Origin: Planctomycetaceae bacterium
GTDB taxonomy: Bacteria; Planctomycetota; Planctomycetia; Pirellulales; Pirellulaceae
DNA: 64,000 nt
Assembly (NCBI GenBank): GCA_002862205.1
Contig: PKCN01000393.1
Location: forward strand, 1-64,000
Direction of reading: 5' to 3'
The first letter of the stretch is position 1; every line of letters begins with the position of its first letter. The notes below the pieces were generated by a model. It did not search any database and was not told the origin of the DNA. It was given only the letters and a program-made list of their open reading frames with translations. Shown in pieces: positions 20,689 through 30,483 of this stretch. A program made the translations under genes and the position numbers.

Positions 20689-21952
20689 CCATCACACCAT
20701 TCAGTTCGAGTAGTCTTGGTTCTTTAACAGCGTTATCAGCAAACGACCTTGCCTCGCACGACAACTTTTCCAGCATCATAGCCAATTGCTCTTTTAACTG
20801 TTCCATCAATGGATCAGCTTCACCACGAGGTGCTTTTTCTGCTGGCACCTCAAGAGCTTCACCAAATTGAATCACAGCATGCAGTGGCACTCCACAATCA
20901 ACGGTTCCAAGGATTGATTCCTGTATGCGTTGAATGGTTTCCACCATTCTTGTGTCAGTGACTTGATCCGCGTCCAGGTAGGATTCTGGATAGGAAATCA
21001 GTTCCTGAACCATATCCACCGCCTTCACATCCTGCCGAAAATGGGTCTCGGTATCTTGATCAATCACCGCATCAGACCCGAAGAACTGCGTAGAAATCTC
21101 AGTGCGGATTGTTCTCACACGTTCACGAACAGTTTCCCCTCTTGCCTCCAGTCCCAACTTCGCCTCGATGCGTTGCAGAATACTGGCGATCAATGCATCA
21201 CGCCTTTTGGTCATTGTTCCAGAACCAGGCTGACCGAGATACTGCACTTCACGCAACACGAACGCACCGTTGACAATTCTGCTCGTCCGCTCAACGAGAG
21301 ACAATTCAGGCGTTGCTTGCCAACCGAAACCGTGTTCCAGCACGGCCAACTGTTTATGAGCCCAAGGATAGATGTCTCCCTTGCAAAGATATTTAATCGC
21401 AACTGGGTGAATCACGACATTACCATGCGACTTTTTGTAGCGTCTTCGCGCAGCCGCTCTTGCGATGAAAGACAAGCCATCAAGAAGTGGTTTCAGAACA
21501 TCGTTACTGCGGTTTGTTGTTCCCTCTGGAAACAACACCAACGGTCTTTCTGCTGCGGCCAAAATTCCAATTGCGGTGTCAAGAGCTTGGCGATCAACCC
21601 CCTCACGGTAAATGCTGAACCCACCCATTTTCTGGATCGCAAACCCATCAAATCGGCCTTTATTGAACAAATGCCATGACGCGATCGCGTAGACATTTGT
21701 ATTCAAAAGACGGGCTGGCCAGCCCAGAACCAGAGGATCTGCATAACGACAGTGATTGGGTGCCAGTAAAATGCCGTCACCACGATCCAGCGAATCTTTC
21801 AGCTGCTCAAGCCCACGGCACTCCCATGAAACGACTCCCTCTTTGCGTTTTAGATACCAATCAACCAGTCGCAACTTCTGAATAAAAAAGGGCCACATCG
21901 AGCCACGATGTGGCGGTACAAACCGGTAGGGCCGGTCAAAAACGACAGTCAT
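20651..21952 (-). CDS. Lysophospholipid/glycerol-3-phosphate acyltransferase family protein
   Basis: PNHCRYADPLVLG (NHX4D-type, with R/Y variation) and LFPEGTTNRS. Confidence 0.88.
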   Translation of the reverse strand: MTVVFDRPYRFVPPHRGSMWPFFIQKLRLVDWYLKRKEGVVSWECRGLEQLKDSLDRGDGILLAPNHCRYADPLVLGWPARLLNTNVYAIASWHLFNKGRFDGFAIQKMGGFSIYREGVDRQALDTAIGILAAAERPLVLFPEGTTNRSNDVLKPLLDGLSFIARAAARRRYKKSHGNVVIHPVAIKYLCKGDIYPWAHKQLAVLEHGFGWQATPELSLVERTSRIVNGAFVLREVQYLGQPGSGTMTKRRDALIASILQRIEAKLGLEARGETVRERVRTIRTEISTQFFGSDAVIDQDTETHFRQDVKAVDMVQELISYPESYLDADQVTDTRMVETIQRIQESILGTVDCGVPLHAVIQFGEALEVPAEKAPRGEADPLMEQLKEQLAMMLEKLSCEARSFADNAVKEPRLLELNGVMDDRRCANRDQNR

Positions 21953-21994
21953 GGCGATCCGCCCGTTTTCTACGCTGCCGACAGAAGCATCTTA

Positions 21995-23563
21995 TCACTT
22001 GGTGATTTCAGCCAGCAGATAACCAATGAACAGCGACCCCACGATAGAAGCAATCAGCAAGGCAACCATCAACAAGGGATCGACTCCATTTGAACGTCTA
22101 CTCGACCCGCTGCTGTGGCCACCGCTACTCGCAGTTTTTGCATTGTTTCCGAGCTGCGAGTCGGCAATACCGACATCTGATGCACCTGACTTGGAGACAG
22201 GTCGAGGCTTATCTGCCTTAGGTTGCTTTTCGCCAACATGAGAATTCGGCCGATATCCGGATTCCGACTGCAGATCGAGAAAACTCCCACCCACAAGATC
22301 GGGTCGGGGCTTCACATCCACCAAGCGACCGCTATCACTGGCGCTCAACCCTTTCTTTCGAACCAGGTTAGATCGATTGTTGGCCAGTGTCTCGTCGTTT
22401 TTATTGCTGATCGTATCGCCGTGACGCGACGAAGAGTCGTCGTCGTCAAGAGAAATGGAAGACGATTCATCAGTATCAAACTCGGGCATGTCCCCAAGTC
22501 CGGCAAGTACCTTCGTCCCCTTGGGTACCTTGCTGGTAAATTTCTCAAGTACTTCCGCGACATCGCTGGCAGATTGATAGCGGTAACGCATATCCTTCTG
22601 AATCATCTTGACGCAGATTCCCTCCAACTCCCCTGGGCAATCAGGCCTCAGTTGTCGAATGGCAGTTGGCATTTCTGTTTGGTGTTTGGCAATCCGTTGG
22701 GCAAGCGTTCCATCACTGAATGGCGGTTTCCCAGTCAACAGAAAGTACATGGTACAACCAAGACCATAAATATCAGCACGATGGTCAACCTCGTGACTGT
22801 TCAAGGCCTGTTCAGGTGCCAGGTAATCTGCTGTGCCAAGAACGTTCTCATTATTTGCTACGGTTAATGACTCGTCATCTGTGGCAGTGACAAGCGCGAG
22901 CCCCATGTCGAGCAAGCGAACAACACCGTCAACATCAATGAGCAAATTGGCAGGCTTTACGTCACGATGAATCACTCCCTTTTCGTGAGCGTGGGCAAGT
23001 CCTCGAGCAGCCTGACCAATCAGATCAGCCACCGTAGAGGGATCGACAGCACCGTCGCGTTTCACCAACTGCTGAAGATCCAAACCATCGACGTATTCCA
23101 TCACGATGTAATGAACATCGTCCTCGTTGTCGATGTCGTACGCAAGAACAATGTTCGGGTGATTGAGGGAAGCAATCGCTTTGGCCTCAAGCATGAACCG
23201 CGCCAGATAGGTCGCATCATTCACCCGACTCTTGGGCAAAACTTTGATGGCCCGCTTGTCGCCCATCTTGAGATGTTCACCGAGATAGACACTGCTCATG
23301 CCCCCCGTGCCAATGTGCCCCAACAATTTGTACTTGCCTAGGAAAAAACCTTTGTATTTTCCTGCGAGCAACTTATCCACATGCCATTGGGTCAACAGAC
23401 CTTCTTTGACAAAAAGCGCAGCAAGCTTCTTGGTGCTCACAGGGAGTCCACCATCAAACTTTTTGCGTACCTTCTCTACAAGGCGATCCGAGGCTTTCGC
23501 ATCGACAATGCCGCTCTTTGCGACCATCTGTAGGAAGCGTTCTGATGTCAGCTTTTGCGTCAT
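21995..23563 (-). CDS. Serine/threonine protein kinase with C-terminal TM segment
   Basis: YKLLGHIGTGGMSSVYLG, HRDVKPANLLI, DMG in place of DFG, GTADYLAPEQ, C-terminal LLMVALLIASIVGSLFIGYLL. Confidence 0.95.
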   Translation of the reverse strand: MTQKLTSERFLQMVAKSGIVDAKASDRLVEKVRKKFDGGLPVSTKKLAALFVKEGLLTQWHVDKLLAGKYKGFFLGKYKLLGHIGTGGMSSVYLGEHLKMGDKRAIKVLPKSRVNDATYLARFMLEAKAIASLNHPNIVLAYDIDNEDDVHYIVMEYVDGLDLQQLVKRDGAVDPSTVADLIGQAARGLAHAHEKGVIHRDVKPANLLIDVDGVVRLLDMGLALVTATDDESLTVANNENVLGTADYLAPEQALNSHEVDHRADIYGLGCTMYFLLTGKPPFSDGTLAQRIAKHQTEMPTAIRQLRPDCPGELEGICVKMIQKDMRYRYQSASDVAEVLEKFTSKVPKGTKVLAGLGDMPEFDTDESSSISLDDDDSSSRHGDTISNKNDETLANNRSNLVRKKGLSASDSGRLVDVKPRPDLVGGSFLDLQSESGYRPNSHVGEKQPKADKPRPVSKSGASDVGIADSQLGNNAKTASSGGHSSGSSRRSNGVDPLLMVALLIASIVGSLFIGYLLAEITK

Positions 23564-23896
23564 GGGCTGCCGGCCGTGACCCCATGGAGTTCGGTAAAAC
23601 GAATTGAGAAGATAACAGGTTTCGTTAAGCTGGTTAAGCGACGAGACATGAACTTACGGTACTTTCATAAGGACACGCGAGTATCCGACATCTTATCCGC
23701 AGGCGTTTTTTGCCTACCCTGTATTCTAATTCTAGCAGACGTGTGGTGCGACGATATTTCCGCGTTTGAAGCCCAGTCAGGCCTCCTCAGACAACGGATA
23801 TACCGATTAGCATCAGAAATTCAGCTTTCGGTATCTTGCTACTCTGTTTAGCTGAAACCCCGCAATCCACCTAAGTACGAAAATTACCGAATCCCC

Positions 23897-24643
23897 GTGT
23901 CTCCTCAGCACATTGGCCCAGTCTCACTCGGAATCATGACAAAATACTGGGTCCCCGGAAAAGTCAAAACCCGCTTGGGGAATACGATTGGCATGGTCCC
24001 TGCCGCAGATTTGCACAAACTTTTTGTCTCAAAATTGTGCGGTTCGCTGTCGGATGCAGCCGATGAGCGGTGCCTTTGCATCACTCCCGCGGAAAATCTG
24101 CCGAGCGTGCAGTTGGCACTCGAAGAATGGCAACTATCCCCAAAATGGCGGTTAACGTCCCAAGTAATGGGTGATCTGGGAGCAAGAATGAGCGGTTGGC
24201 TGCAGCAAACCCTTGGAACCAGTGGACATCGCGCTGCAATTCTCATTGGAAGCGATTGCCCGCTGTTGTCCGCGAATGACATCGCGAAGGCAGCTGATTG
24301 CCTGCATCAATCTGATGTCGTGCTCGGCCCTGCTTGCGATGGCGGCTATTATCTAATCGGGATCTCCGGCCCATGGCGGCCGGAATTAGAAACCCTCTTC
24401 AAGCAGATCCCATGGAGTACAAGCGAAGTGCTCTCACTCACACGCCAGAAATTGGCACAAGCGAATCTAAAATTGACCGAACTTGAGCCCCGTGAGGATA
24501 TCGACACTGAACGAGAACTCGTCCGTCTCCTGCAATCCCATCCAGGGAATCAACGACCAGCCTGGGACGAGCACGAAGAATTCTTCCGAGCTTTGCATGC
24601 CATTTTGGAAAAATCGGTGTTGTCCGACAGGGGTAACGAATGA
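23897..24643 (+). CDS. DUF2064/TIGR04282-type glycosyltransferase
   Basis: LGIMTKYWVPGKVKTRLGNTIG, LIGSDCPLL, GPACDGGYYLIGIS, PWST. Confidence 0.9.
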   Translation: MSPQHIGPVSLGIMTKYWVPGKVKTRLGNTIGMVPAADLHKLFVSKLCGSLSDAADERCLCITPAENLPSVQLALEEWQLSPKWRLTSQVMGDLGARMSGWLQQTLGTSGHRAAILIGSDCPLLSANDIAKAADCLHQSDVVLGPACDGGYYLIGISGPWRPELETLFKQIPWSTSEVLSLTRQKLAQANLKLTELEPREDIDTERELVRLLQSHPGNQRPAWDEHEEFFRALHAILEKSVLSDRGNE

Positions 24644-25791
24644 ATAAAGCCGTTACGGTGGTTGGTGGCGGTGCAATCGGCCTCAGTACCGCATGGGAGC
24701 TCTCGCAACGCGGTTTCATTGTCACCGTCATCGACAAGGGCGTGACTGGTCGAGGGACGTCGTGGGCCGGCGCGGGGATTTTGCCACCAGCCAACCTCAA
24801 GAATTCCTATGACCCAATCGATCGCCTGCGTGGTTTAAGCCACACATTGTTCCCGCGATGGGCGGAAAAGCTGAAAGCAGACACCGGAATCGATCCGGAA
24901 TTAAAACGTTGCGGTGGCCTTTATTTGGCAGAATCTGCTGGTGAAATTGCCGCCATGTCCGGGATGACTGAGTATTGGCATGAGATGAGCATCGAGTGCA
25001 ACCAGCTCACAGCAGACGAAATCCTTGACCGAGAACCGGCACTGGCACGTTGGTGGCATGAGACCAGCAATGCTTCAGTTTGGCACGTACCCGATGAATA
25101 CCAGTTGCGATCGCCTCGATACCTCCAGGCACTTGCCGCCGCCTGTCGACAATCGGGGGTAAGTTTTTTTGAAAATACAGACGTGACCGATATCCGTTGT
25201 CTCAATGGAAATGCCGAAATACAGTACGAAGGTCACTGGCGAACGACCGACAACATCGTTCTGACGAGCGGTGTCTGGACCGGTCAGATCGCAGCCTCTC
25301 TGGAGTTGGAGTTGAGCATTGTCCCGATTCGTGGACAGATGCTATTGCTGAAAACAGCCAGTCCATTGGTCAAAAATGTCATCAACATGGGTCAAAGGTA
25401 TATCCTTGCCCGTGAAGATGGGCACACGCTGATCGGATCGAACGAAGAAGAAAGTGGGTTCGAACTGGGAACCACGGACTCGGTGCTGAAATCGCTGCTG
25501 GAGTTTGCCCTTCATCTGTTGCCTGAACTGAAATCAGCTGAACAGGTCAAGGCGTGGTCTGGTCTGCGTCCGATGACTTTCGACGGATTCCCGATGATTG
25601 GGCGTGTCCCGGGCGTCGCGAATCTTCATATTGCTGCTGGTCACCACCGTAGTGGTTTGCACCTTTCACCTGGGACCGCAGTGCTGATTGCCGATATGCT
25701 CAGTGAAAAGATACCCGACATCCCGGTTGACGCCTTCCAGATTCGTAAACAGCAGCCTAACAACGCCGCTCGCTCCTGCACCAACACATGA
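24640..25791 (+). CDS. thiO: Glycine oxidase ThiO-like FAD-dependent oxidoreductase
   Basis: VTVVGGGAIGLSTAWELSQRG, GTSWAGAGILPP, GLRPMTFDGFPMIG, AAGHHRSGLHLSPGT; 4-bp ATGA overlap with the upstream CDS. Confidence 0.88.
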   Translation: MNKAVTVVGGGAIGLSTAWELSQRGFIVTVIDKGVTGRGTSWAGAGILPPANLKNSYDPIDRLRGLSHTLFPRWAEKLKADTGIDPELKRCGGLYLAESAGEIAAMSGMTEYWHEMSIECNQLTADEILDREPALARWWHETSNASVWHVPDEYQLRSPRYLQALAAACRQSGVSFFENTDVTDIRCLNGNAEIQYEGHWRTTDNIVLTSGVWTGQIAASLELELSIVPIRGQMLLLKTASPLVKNVINMGQRYILAREDGHTLIGSNEEESGFELGTTDSVLKSLLEFALHLLPELKSAEQVKAWSGLRPMTFDGFPMIGRVPGVANLHIAAGHHRSGLHLSPGTAVLIADMLSEKIPDIPVDAFQIRKQQPNNAARSCTNT

Positions 25792-26483
25792 ATGACTCTT
25801 CAAATACAGACAGTGAATTGACACTGGATCCTCCCGGCTCAATCGTGATTGTGGGTGCTGGCACTCATGGTATCGAAGCGGGTATTTACGGAAGATTTCT
25901 TGGTTACGACGTGACTATTCTGGAGCAGGGTTTGATTGGGAACAACATGCGGATGGAGAGTGGTACAGATTTGGTAGTCCTGCCCGACCAATGCCTTTCA
26001 CCACTCGGTATATCTGCTGTTGAAGCCCAGCATGCAGCCGAAAATCCCGGCAGTGTGCCCCGTATGCATCCAACCACAGTATCAGCATGGGTTGAAGAAG
26101 GCTTGATTCCGCTGTCGCAATCGGACCTATTGCGTGGTCGTGTTAAAACAGACCACCGCGTTAGCTGCATCGATACCATCGCGATTGAGCTGGAAAATGA
26201 ATCGGAGGATGCATCTGACTATCCGGCTGATTTCAAGTTGCACTATACCGATTCTGCCGGCATCGAAGGCACGTTGCGGGCCGAGGCGGTCATGATTGCG
26301 ACTGGCAGCCAATGCGGGATTGAATTCAGATTTCCATTGCCATTTCCCTATTTTTATCGCATCGAATCAACCTCACATCATGACGCTGCCGGTCTGCTTG
26401 CCGGGCGACGTCAAGTTGTTGAAATCTACTCTCAGCTGGCAGGTCGTGCTGATCTGGATTTGTACCGCCCGCCGAGAGTATGA
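25788..26483 (+). CDS. Small FAD/NAD(P)-binding oxidoreductase-like protein
   Basis: SIVIVGAGTHGIEAGIYGRFLGYDVTILEQ Rossmann motif and AVMIATGSQ; 4-bp overlap with thiO. Confidence 0.7.
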   Translation: MNDSSNTDSELTLDPPGSIVIVGAGTHGIEAGIYGRFLGYDVTILEQGLIGNNMRMESGTDLVVLPDQCLSPLGISAVEAQHAAENPGSVPRMHPTTVSAWVEEGLIPLSQSDLLRGRVKTDHRVSCIDTIAIELENESEDASDYPADFKLHYTDSAGIEGTLRAEAVMIATGSQCGIEFRFPLPFPYFYRIESTSHHDAAGLLAGRRQVVEIYSQLAGRADLDLYRPPRV

Positions 26484-26527
26484 ATCCTGACGGTTGTAAG
26501 GATCATATCAGCTGTGTTTATCAGGTC

Positions 26528-26550
26528 ACGCTGGTAAGCCAGCGTTTCTT
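26528..26550 (+). terminator. Candidate intrinsic terminator
   Basis: ACGCTGG-TAAG-CCAGCGT stem-loop (7-bp stem) followed by TTCTT, 45 bp after the preceding stop. Confidence 0.5.
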
Positions 26551-26704
26551 CTCGGCTTGCGGCGACTCCGCGTTCAATGTGTCCTAGCATTACGTGACGA
26601 AGGTGTGATCAGTCCGCCCGGACATGTCTACCAGCGTCATGCGTATCCGCCGCATGGGACTGTCTTCCCTGCTAAATGGCATCCACGCAGTTCGGGGTAA
26701 TTTA

Positions 26705-26944
26705 ATGATCAAACTGACTCGACTAGATGGCGAATCTTTTGTCCTTAATGCGGACTTGATTCGCTACATCGAACGCCGGCCTGACACTTTCATCACGCTC
26801 GTCAGCGGTGAGCGTATTGTCGTTGGTGAAACGATGGAAGTGGTGATTGAGCGTGCTGTGCAGTACCAACAGCAGAAGCACTTCATGCCCATGCCGACTG
26901 CGGGCTTCACAACAGCCACAGTCCCTACGCCCGCCACGAACTGA
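26705..26944 (+). CDS. flbD: Flagellar FlbD family protein
   Basis: MIKLTRLDGESFVLNADLIRYIERRPDTFITLVSGERIVVGETMEVVI; ATG 26705 favoured over ORF start 26624. Confidence 0.92.
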   Translation: MIKLTRLDGESFVLNADLIRYIERRPDTFITLVSGERIVVGETMEVVIERAVQYQQQKHFMPMPTAGFTTATVPTPATN

Positions 26945-26962
26945 TCATCGCAGATACAAAAC

Positions 26963-27724
26963 ATGGACATTGCCAGTATCGTCGGCCTGATTTTAGCGGT
27001 TGGCCTCATTATCGCCTCCATCATGCTGGGTGAAGCTCCCTTCACCGCCTTCTTGGACCTTCCGTCCATGTTGGTGGTGTTCGGTGGAGCAGTAGCCGCA
27101 GCCATGATCTGCTTTCCGCTTCACAGCATGCTGAAAGCACCTATGATCGCCCTCAAAGTTCTGATGAACAAAAGTGAAGATCGCATTGGCCTGATCAAAC
27201 AGATTGTCGAGCTGGCAGAAACGGCCCGCCGCGATGGACTTCTCGCGTTAGAGTCCAAAGTTCTGGAAATTGATAATCCGCTGGTGAAAACCGGAATTCA
27301 AATGGCCGTCGATGGCAGCACTCCTGATGTTGTTGAAGAAGTTCTGAGAACAGAAATCGACGCCATCGCCAGTCGACATCGTGAAGGCAAGAGCATCATG
27401 GACCAGCTGGGAAGATTTGCCCCCGCTTATGGGATGATCGGAACGCTGATCGGTTTGATCATGATGCTCCAGGACATGAGTGATCCATCAGGAATCGGTA
27501 AAGGTATGGCCGTCGCTCTGATCACAACTTTGTACGGTGCCATCATTGCCAATGTGTTTTTCAGCCCATTTGCTGAAAAACTGGGACTGATGAGCCGTAA
27601 TGAGATGGTCAGCTTTGAAATTGCGATACGCGGAGTCATGGCAATTCAATCTGGTGAAAGTCCTCGCGCCATCGATCAGAAGCTGAGAACGTTCCTGCCT
27701 CCAAAACAACGTGACCAGGAGTAG
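26963..27724 (+). CDS. motA: Flagellar motor stator protein MotA
   Basis: MotA family features: FLDLPSMLVVFGGAVAA, FAPAYGMIGTLIGLIMML. Confidence 0.95.
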   Translation: MDIASIVGLILAVGLIIASIMLGEAPFTAFLDLPSMLVVFGGAVAAAMICFPLHSMLKAPMIALKVLMNKSEDRIGLIKQIVELAETARRDGLLALESKVLEIDNPLVKTGIQMAVDGSTPDVVEEVLRTEIDAIASRHREGKSIMDQLGRFAPAYGMIGTLIGLIMMLQDMSDPSGIGKGMAVALITTLYGAIIANVFFSPFAEKLGLMSRNEMVSFEIAIRGVMAIQSGESPRAIDQKLRTFLPPKQRDQE

Positions 27725-27727
27725 GCC

Positions 27728-28498
27728 ATGAACGACGAACCAGAAGAAATCGGAATTCCGGAATGGGTTGTCACCTTTGGTGACATGATGAGCCTATTGC
27801 TGACATTCTTTATCATGCTTGTTTCGCTGAGTGAAATCAAAGATGACGAGACATACCAGAAACTCGTTGACTCTGTTCAACGCGAATTTGGTTATTCACG
27901 TTCCGCTGATTCCCTCTCACCAGGCAAAAAGCGACCACGCAAAACAGAATTCACGCCACTGGCTACAACCGGCCGTGCGAAACGCAAGGACACCACCCGA
28001 GGCGGTGTACCTGTCAAAGCTCCCGCGGGTGAAGAGCCCCGAGTACGTATTGTTCGGCCCGGACAATTAACTGCCGTCGGATCTGTAATATTCTTTCAGA
28101 TCGGAAAAGCAACACTCTCGCCCACAGCCAGAACTGAAATCAAACAGCTCGCGGACAAACTGCGGGGCAAACCGCAGAAAATTGAAATTCGCGGCCATGT
28201 GTCGCCAGCATATGCCAGCCGTGTGGACGACACCAAGCTAACCATACAACTTGGCTTTGAGCGTGCACTGAACGTGCGTCAGGCATTGGTAAACGAAGAA
28301 GGAATCAATCCTGGCAGATGCCGTGTTGCATCGGTAGGAGATAGCGAACCCGTCGATACATCAGCATCCGGTGACTCAAGCATTCCCAATCCAAGAGTCG
28401 AAGTTTTCATGCTGAACGAGTCCTTTACAGATCCGAATGAACTGGATGCACAGCGAACCACTGAAACACCCAATGATGCAAAGAAGGAGAAACAATAA
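27728..28498 (+). CDS. motB: Flagellar motor protein MotB
   Basis: PEWVVTFGDMMSLLLTFFIMLVSLSE plug/TM with conserved Asp, and a C-terminal OmpA-like domain. Confidence 0.95.
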   Translation: MNDEPEEIGIPEWVVTFGDMMSLLLTFFIMLVSLSEIKDDETYQKLVDSVQREFGYSRSADSLSPGKKRPRKTEFTPLATTGRAKRKDTTRGGVPVKAPAGEEPRVRIVRPGQLTAVGSVIFFQIGKATLSPTARTEIKQLADKLRGKPQKIEIRGHVSPAYASRVDDTKLTIQLGFERALNVRQALVNEEGINPGRCRVASVGDSEPVDTSASGDSSIPNPRVEVFMLNESFTDPNELDAQRTTETPNDAKKEKQ

Positions 28499-29046
28499 TG
28501 GCAGACGAAGAAGAGCAAGCAGAAGAACCCGCTTCCGTTGCCAGTGGCTTAGGTGGCCGTGGCATGATTATCGCGTTTGTTTCCGTCGTTGTTCTCATGG
28601 AAACAGCGATGTTCTTCTTTTTCATTCCAAGTGCTGAAGAAGTCAGTGCCTTGGCCGAAGAGCGGTTGGTCGCGTCGATTCAGAAAGGCGAAAATACCGC
28701 CGAAAAGAAAATCAAGGACGAAAATCAGATCAAGGAATGCACCATTGGGAAGTTTGGTGAAACATTCAGTCCACAGGACACCGAACTGACGTACCGGGTT
28801 GAAATAGATGTCTACGGGCTTGTGAAAGAGAAGTTTTACGACACTTTCACCCTCGAATTCGACGAAAAAGAAGGTCGTCTGAGGACGGCAATCCGTAGAA
28901 AAATTCGCAATAGTGACCTCGAGGAGCTCAGCAAGAACAATTTGGGCTTGCTAGAACGACGCATTTTGACGGAATGTAACCACCTACTGACTGACGATAT
29001 GTTGTTGGGTATTGGATTTACCAGCTATCAACTCATCGAACAGTAA
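28498..29046 (+). CDS. fliL: FliL-like flagellar basal body protein
   Basis: N-terminal TM, periplasmic FliL-like domain, position after motB; 1-bp TAATG overlap. Confidence 0.75.
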   Translation: MADEEEQAEEPASVASGLGGRGMIIAFVSVVVLMETAMFFFFIPSAEEVSALAEERLVASIQKGENTAEKKIKDENQIKECTIGKFGETFSPQDTELTYRVEIDVYGLVKEKFYDTFTLEFDEKEGRLRTAIRRKIRNSDLEELSKNNLGLLERRILTECNHLLTDDMLLGIGFTSYQLIEQ

Positions 29047-29129
29047 ACCGATTGCGCTGCCTGTTGTCGTGAAACAGCCAGCTGTGGAACAATTCTGCAT
29101 CAACACCAAGTCCATGGAAGGACGACGCT

Positions 29130-29630
29130 GTGGCTGATCAAAATGACGAATCGACGCAAGCTGATGCAACCGACGATGTTGCCGCAGAAGAAAGCGTAGC
29201 TACAGAGGCCGACACCGCCAATAACGACGATTCTGCAAAAGATGACAGTGGTGTACAAACGGCAGACATAGAAAAACTGCTGGACCAGGCAACGGAATCT
29301 CTTGAGCAGGCAGCCGGCGAGACAGCGTCTGCCGAGGCTACCCCAGCCCCATTTGATCTCAACGATCTTTCTCCCACCGAAGCACTTTCGGAGCGACAGC
29401 CCATCGACTTACTGGGCGAAGTCGAAATGGATCTCCGAATTGAACTGGGACGAACACAGATGTGCCTTGAAGAAGTGCTGCAACTGCGGGGCGGCTCCGT
29501 TGTTGCGCTCGACAAATTGGCAGGTGACCCCGTCGATGTGTTTGTCAATGGCCGGCTGATTGCAAAAGGAGAAGTATTGGTCATGAACGACAATTTCTGT
29601 ATACGAGTGACAGAACTGGTGGGCAGCTAG
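29130..29630 (+). CDS. fliN: Flagellar switch protein FliN
   Basis: C-terminal SpoA domain: [69 protein letters not shown]; acidic N-terminal extension; GTG start. Confidence 0.95.
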   Translation: MADQNDESTQADATDDVAAEESVATEADTANNDDSAKDDSGVQTADIEKLLDQATESLEQAAGETASAEATPAPFDLNDLSPTEALSERQPIDLLGEVEMDLRIELGRTQMCLEEVLQLRGGSVVALDKLAGDPVDVFVNGRLIAKGEVLVMNDNFCIRVTELVGS

Positions 29631-29695
29631 ATCAGAAAGCCGGAGCTTTCCCCGGATCATCAGGCTGCCATCCTCACCTCGCGGAATTGACCTTC

Positions 29696-30424
29696 ATGAA
29701 AAAGTTGCTCTCCCCTGCTTTGACCGCTGTTATCTGCATCAGCGTTTCTACGAACCATCTGCTAGGGCAGGAAGACACCAATCTGATCCGCGAACGAGGA
29801 GTTGCCAAGGCAATGACGGCGGACGTTCTGCGTGCAGGCGAAACACGCCGACTGCCGTCCTCCCAAGCAACAATCAATCATCTGGCACAAAACAGCACAC
29901 CAACGGCCCCGCAACAGTCAACAGAACGAGCCTTTCCCACTCTGATGCCAACTTCAGGCCCCAAAGATGCATCCAGCGTCGAGGGAAACCCGACATCTGG
30001 TTCTTCAAGTCCTCTGATCACTGTAAGCTCCAGTCTGGCTGTGGTGCTCGGACTATTTGCCGCCTTGATCTGGGCCACCCGTAAATTTGGTGACCGCGGG
30101 GGCGGTAATAAAAACATTCCCAAAGAGATTTTCCAAACACTGGGAAGTACCTCAATCGATCCCCGCACGCAAGTTTCCCTCCTGCGATGTGGTCAGAGGA
30201 TTCTCATCATTGCGCGGACGAACAATGGCGTGCATCCGCTGGGAGAAATCACCAATAAAGAAGAGGTTAGCCAGCTGATCGCTACCTGTACCGGTGACTC
30301 CAAGCAGGAATTCCAGAGTGCTTTATCGTCACTTGAATCAGAGCCCACAGAAACTGGCTACACCGGTGGTCATCCTGAACCAACCACCGCTCGTTCACGC
30401 GGACGACTGTTTGCGAGCGTGTAA
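29696..30424 (+). CDS. fliO: FliO-like flagellar biosynthetic protein
   Basis: Signal-like N-terminus, TM (LITVSSSLAVVLGLFAALIWATRKFG), then FliO-like GSTSIDPRTQVSLLRCGQRILIIARTNNGVHPLGEI. Confidence 0.8.
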   Translation: MKKLLSPALTAVICISVSTNHLLGQEDTNLIRERGVAKAMTADVLRAGETRRLPSSQATINHLAQNSTPTAPQQSTERAFPTLMPTSGPKDASSVEGNPTSGSSSPLITVSSSLAVVLGLFAALIWATRKFGDRGGGNKNIPKEIFQTLGSTSIDPRTQVSLLRCGQRILIIARTNNGVHPLGEITNKEEVSQLIATCTGDSKQEFQSALSSLESEPTETGYTGGHPEPTTARSRGRLFASV

Positions 30425-30483
30425 TCCACTTTTCTGGCAAGCTGCAACTCAAAAACGCTCCAAACGCTAGCGACTTCATACCG

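Noticed and set aside
20930-21679. 249-aa plus-strand ORF
   Set aside because: Antisense to the acyltransferase; Cys/His-rich shadow-frame composition.
22223-22867. 214-aa plus-strand ORF
   Set aside because: Antisense to the Ser/Thr kinase gene.
23640-23880. Short ORF 23555..23851 as a gene
   Set aside because: No recognisable motif or good start context; probably intergenic leader between the kinase and DUF2064.
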